A stretch of 64,000 nt of DNA from Mycteria americana (Eukaryota; Chordata; Aves; Ciconiiformes; Ciconiidae): contig NC_134373.1 of assembly GCF_035582795.1 (NCBI RefSeq), positions 12,670,001 to 12,734,000 on the forward strand, given 5' to 3'. The notes under the pieces were generated by a model that was given only the letters and a program-made list of their open reading frames with translations, searched no databases and was not told where the DNA came from. Position 1 is the stretch's first letter; every line of letters starts with the position of its first letter. Shown here in pieces: positions 60,386-64,000 of this stretch. Both the position numbers and the translations under genes were made by a program.

Positions 60386-60423
60386 CTCTTGCCAGCAAAG
60401 GAGCTGACCTGGGTCTCAGCCAG
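60386..60423 (+). other. Exon-like segment A, 38 bases
   Basis: The acceptor is TTACTCGCTTCACCACAG and the donor is CAG|GTAAAT. Two frames are open. In frame 0 it reads 12 codons (LLPAKELTWVSA) plus two bases, the phase needed by the next segment at 60763. No family is recognised. Confidence 0.15.
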
Positions 60424-60762
60424 GTAAATTCCTTGAAGGGGGATGCACACCAGGCCCTGGCGGTGCCACTTTCAAAACATTGCCCCAGAACTACAAAATC
60501 CCCTTCGATTATTTTTTCTCCAGTGTGAAAACACTGCATGAGACAAAGAAGAAATTATCTTCTCTGATCTTCCCTTGCCAATATCTTTCTTGTGTCTGGA
60601 TCTTTGAGCTACCTTATGGGGCAAAAACATCTGTTCTACTTCGGTAGGGCTCTGATTTTTGTCTGAAGGCACCTGACCCATCTCTCAGGCTGCAGGAGCC
60701 CTGTCTATGCTGAGCCAGGTTCCTTGCTAGTCATGCCAGTCCCATAATCCCTGCTCTTACAG

Positions 60763-60832
60763 CAGCCCTACAGTTCTCTTGGTCTTGGGAGGAACACTTA
60801 ACCCACCCTGTGCCTCTCCCGTACCTCATCGG
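60763..60832 (+). other. Exon-like segment B, 70 bases
   Basis: A very good acceptor (CATAATCCCTGCTCTTACAG) and the donor CGG|GTAAGA bound a 70-base segment. After one leading base it reads 23 open codons ending exactly at the donor. That leading base completes a codon with the two bases left over from segment A. One other frame is also open. Confidence 0.18.
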
Positions 60833-60849
60833 GTAAGAATTTGCTAGTG

Positions 60850-61570
60850 AACACTACCTGCGTTTCTGCTCTTGCAAATTACACTGTCCATTAAGATTGG
60901 TCACAAAAATAAAGTCTCTTTTCTGAGAACATTTCATTGGAGATTTTCACCCCATGCCAAGGTATGTCATTTCTCATGAGATGAAAAGCTACAATTATGT
61001 AGCATATATGCAGAATAAAGCTACGTAACTTAAACAGTGACAGGTAGTATCTGTGAACATTCAAGGATCACAAGCAGCAAATAGCCTTTTTATTAAAAAG
61101 CTTCTCTTCCTGTCATTATCTTGATGCACTCTCAAAAGGAGTACAAGGGGAAACTCTGTCACTAGCCAAAGCAGATTTTTCCTTGAAATAGCCACAGCCA
61201 GCCTCAGTTGAACACTAAGGCCTCAATTCAAGAAAATTCATCTGATCAGAACAGCTACTTTAGAGGGACAAAAAATGTCCTTCAGTACACGGGACTTTCA
61301 CCCAGAAGAGAAAAGCCTAACAAAACAACAAAACCAGGAAGGGAAAGCCAGACAAATTCCCATTAGAATATGGTACAGATTTAGCAGGGAGAGAAACCAC
61401 CATTCAAACAAACTACTGAGGGCAACAGTAGATTTTCCAGCTCCTGAGGTCTTCAAATCAAGACCAGACCCCTTCTGAAGGGTAAGTTACACCACTCCTC
61501 TTAGGAGGAACTGGCTGTAGCTCCTGAAACACTAACACAGGACAGAGGGGATGACTCTTGCCTTGGGCAC
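60850..61570. other. Non-coding stretch between exon-like segments
   Basis: AT-rich, nothing recognised. A 67-codon frame at 61275-61478 ends just before an AGG|GTAAGT word but has no matching acceptor. Confidence 0.5.
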
Positions 61571-61584
61571 GTGCTGCCTTGCAG

Positions 61585-61650
61585 ACAGAGGCGGCGGTTG
61601 CAGGGCCGGAGCGCGGTGTGCCTGCTGCGTACGCAGGACCTCCGGCAGAG
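61585..61650 (+). other. Exon-like segment C, 66 bases, CpG-rich
   Basis: The acceptor is CACGTGCTGCCTTGCAG, which includes a CACGTG E-box, and the donor is GAG|GTGAGC. Length is 22 codons exactly. It holds about eight CpGs in 66 bases, far above its flanks. In frame 0 it begins TEAAVAGPERGV with G-rich first codon positions, a typical coding bias. The other two plus frames and the minus strand are also open, so the frame is not proven by openness alone. No family is recognised. Confidence 0.22.
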
Positions 61651-62422
61651 GTGAGCTGCTCAGCAGCAGGGCAGCCTTTCACGCAGCCAAGCCAGCCAGG
61701 GGAACAGCAGCCACAGCTCACCACCTCAGCATGTGAGCCTCGTCTTGCCTCCCACCACCTTCATTCCCCCAGCTCCAGTGAACCACACCCGCCAGTCGAG
61801 CAAGACCAGCATTTGGCCATCAGCAACCAAAAATTTTGGAAGGAGGGGGAAAGCCTGCAGAAATCTGTGCTTGAACTGCTGCTGCCTCTCCCTCACCCGT
61901 ATCATCTTTTTGACTGAGGTAGGGCTGACTCACCCGCAGCACGCTCTCCGGTTGGCAAGCTCCCCGCCGTCTGCACCACAGCCAAGGAGTGAGCACACAG
62001 GTTTCCTGCCATCGCAGTGAGACGGGGCTTTCACACTCCTGAACTGTCTGTATGTGAGCAAAAAGAAGGGGATCGTGGCAGGGGCACCAGAGCCACCTCT
62101 TTCCACCCTTGCTTCTGTGAACTTTTCCAAAGGTTTCAAGGGTGGCCTGCATTTGCTGTTCCCTGTTGGCTTCGTCACATTGCCTGCTCTCCAAGTCTCG
62201 GGCTGCCAGCATCTCTCCCCTGGATGACTTGGCTCGTGTTATTTTGTGTTAAAACCGGTATGTTTTTTTAATGGCTATAAATAAGTTAAACCCGCATCTT
62301 TAATTAATCACTGCACTTTATATTGTAAGTGGAGATTTTTTTGTAATGACTCGTTCATGATTTTAAGATGCCATTTGCTCACTGTCAAATGTATCTAGCT
62401 TTTATCCCTCCATGTTTAACAG

Positions 62423-62497
62423 GTTCGAGATAGAAACAAAATTTCATCAATGAAGGATTCTCATCCATTTAGTCTAGAGCAAATACTTGGGTACTAA
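62423..62497 (+). other. Exon-like segment D, possible terminal exon
   Basis: After the acceptor TTTATCCCTCCATGTTTAACAG, frame 0 reads 24 codons (start VRDRNKISS, end HPFSLEQILGY) and a TAA at 62495-62497. The TAA directly abuts GTAAGT, so the segment could also end at a donor. The word FSLEQIL loosely resembles an eh1/Groucho-binding motif; this may be coincidence. The other two frames stop early. The upstream 62270-62420 is AT-rich and includes TTTAATTAATC. Confidence 0.15.
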
Positions 62498-62499
62498 GT

Positions 62500-64000
62500 A
62501 AGTGGGAAGAGATTGAGCGGATACTTTTACCTAAGCAACAATGAACTTCAGGCAATAGACAGTATGTTCATAATCTTAAAAACATTTTAAACTAATCTTA
62601 AAATGTTTATTTTTCACTCACACAGGTTTGAAATTGGAAATACATATGTCTGGATGACTAAAACATGAACAACAAATAGGAGCAGCAGCATGTAAAGTAT
62701 AGAGAAGTAGAAGCATTAATAGAAATATTTCTACTATAGCAGCTATTAAATGATTTTTTTTACAGTTTGGAAGAAGAACCCATATGTTTATAGGATTTTT
62801 CCCCCCAATTAAAATATGTGTGTATGTGTGAGTGTGTCTTTCTCTAAATATTATTTAGCCAGACACACACAGAGTGCATGTATAAAATTGTCTATCAGTG
62901 AAGTGAGAGCTGCTTCTCCTTTTGTTTCTTGTCCCCCTGGCAGGCAGGAAAGGACACCCAATCCAACACCATCGGCATCTTCACAGCACCTGCCCGGGTG
63001 TGGGTGCAGTTTCGAAGGCCAGTTCATGCCCTCTGTCACCTCCCTCGCCCATGAAGACCAGCGGAACCCCAGCCTGGCCTGCCTGCCCTGTCCATCGGGG
63101 CTGTGCCCGCAGTTCAGAGCAGAAGTAGCTCCCCAGCGCCAGGCTGCAGGTACTCCGCGGTACAGCCCTTTCCTGACACAAAGAGGAAACTCAAGTGACA
63201 CGCAGGTGGCTAGATATCCAAAAATGTGGTCATTCCCCCCTCCGCCATTTTTTTCTCAAGGGAGTGCATCCTATATATTTTATATAGGATGTGAAAAAGC
63301 CGTGAAAAGAAGAACTATTACATTGGAACTACAGAAAAAAAAAGCTTTTAAAAATTGCTCTACCTCAATTCCTAGACAACTCAAGTCTGACGTGCAGTAT
63401 ATGATCTGTCTGCTAGGATTGAATCCAGGCACTCACCACTTTGTTAGCTTAAGAATTTTGAGCAATTTTTTCCATTTATCTGTATTCTCCCCAAAATCAT
63501 TTCACACATTTCTCAGATACATCAATCCTTCCGGCATTCCTCTAGACACTCAGTAGGATGCCCTGCTATAAATATAATAAAGCCTTTTATTATGTCCATT
63601 AACCATGGACATGTGTGCTCCAAAAGTTTCCTGACACGCAGTCATTTGTGGCTTTTTAATTATAAACAGAAAATATCTACCAGCAAAAGAAGACAGCAGA
63701 CTGGAAGTGGATCTTTATGTGTGTGTTTTGAGTGTGTTCTCTGATGGGCTGATGGCACCCACACCCTCCTCCTGATCCCGTCGGAGACTCTGCGTGTGCA
63801 CATACGTGTACACAAAAAGCCAGTAACACAACAGATCGGTCTCGGGTGATACAGATTCGTCAGCTGTGCCGACCCCAGGGGGCTTATGCAGGTTTTCAAA
63901 CCCCGATAACTCTTCTTTCAAGATGCAAACATTGCCCCCTCCATTTTGCAACCTTGTTCCACTTGAACTCAGCAGAAAAGAAAAAGGCCCAGTAAATTAC
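62500..64000. other. Non-coding stretch, no gene recognised
   Basis: The longest ATG frame of the window (62816-63556, 246 codons) starts inside a TG-rich simple repeat (62815-62838). It runs through a hairpin at 63267-63291 and has no recognised domain. A second TG-rich patch is at 63717-63738. Confidence 0.55.
63267..63291. repeat. 11-bp perfect inverted repeat (hairpin)
   Basis: CATCCTATATA, loop TTT, TATATAGGATG. Confidence 0.9.

Noticed and set aside
62816-63556. 246-codon ATG open frame, the longest in the window
   Set aside because: It starts in a TG simple repeat, crosses a perfect hairpin, has no recognised domain, and an overlapping minus-strand frame of 116 codons is also open.
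1-64000. CRISPR arrays, operons, bacterial promoters, rRNA or tRNA genes
   Set aside because: Nothing of the kind is present. The DNA is vertebrate, so bacterial feature types do not apply.

Overview
This is 64 kb of vertebrate nuclear DNA, most likely from a bird. Two pieces of sequence support that. The stretch 32105-32172 matches the 3' end of a chicken-repeat-1 (CR1) LINE. The stretch 43810-43930 matches the 5' part of an LTR of the avian ERVL type. Many old, decayed fragments (MIR-like, and a sauropsid repeat family with cores such as GGCCTGATCCAAA and TTTACACCAGTGTAAA) fit the same picture. Recognisable young transposons are very sparse, also as in birds. The species, chromosome and host gene cannot be told from the sequence alone. 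All family calls are from remembered consensus motifs, not from alignments.

No protein-coding gene is recognised. None of the longer open frames (180 to 246 codons) carries a domain I know. Several open with GTG or TTG rather than ATG, and most lie in GC-rich patches where stops are rare on both strands. The window is best read as intergenic DNA or the inside of a very long intron.

Layout: 1-15 kb is AT/GC-mosaic non-coding DNA with MIR-like fragments near 2.4-3.0 kb, long homopolymer tracts at 9.1-9.8 kb and a perfect 41-bp tandem duplication at 11.04 kb. 15-32 kb holds old repeats and a few exon-like patches. 32-34 kb holds the CR1 remnant, a near-perfect 52-base hairpin at 33137-33188 and a small exon-like segment at 33640-33689. 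34-54 kb is mostly featureless apart from the ERVL LTR piece, further old repeats and two compact hairpins (46.26 and 52.48 kb). 54-62.5 kb is the most interesting part: a TATA-like/ETS/AP-1/G-quadruplex cluster at 54.6 kb, a GC-rich patch with a strong splice donor at 56.1 kb, a promoter-like patch with paired YY1 and paired CCAAT (NF-Y) motifs at 58.28-58.42 kb, and four exon-like segments at 60.39, 60.76, 61.59 and 62.42 kb on the plus strand that keep one reading frame. 62.5-64 kb is again without recognised genes.

The possible transcription unit at 58.3-62.5 kb is the only candidate for something functional and undescribed. It is a hypothesis: exon-like pairs of splice signals are expected several times per strand by chance in 64 kb, and I found roughly that many overall.
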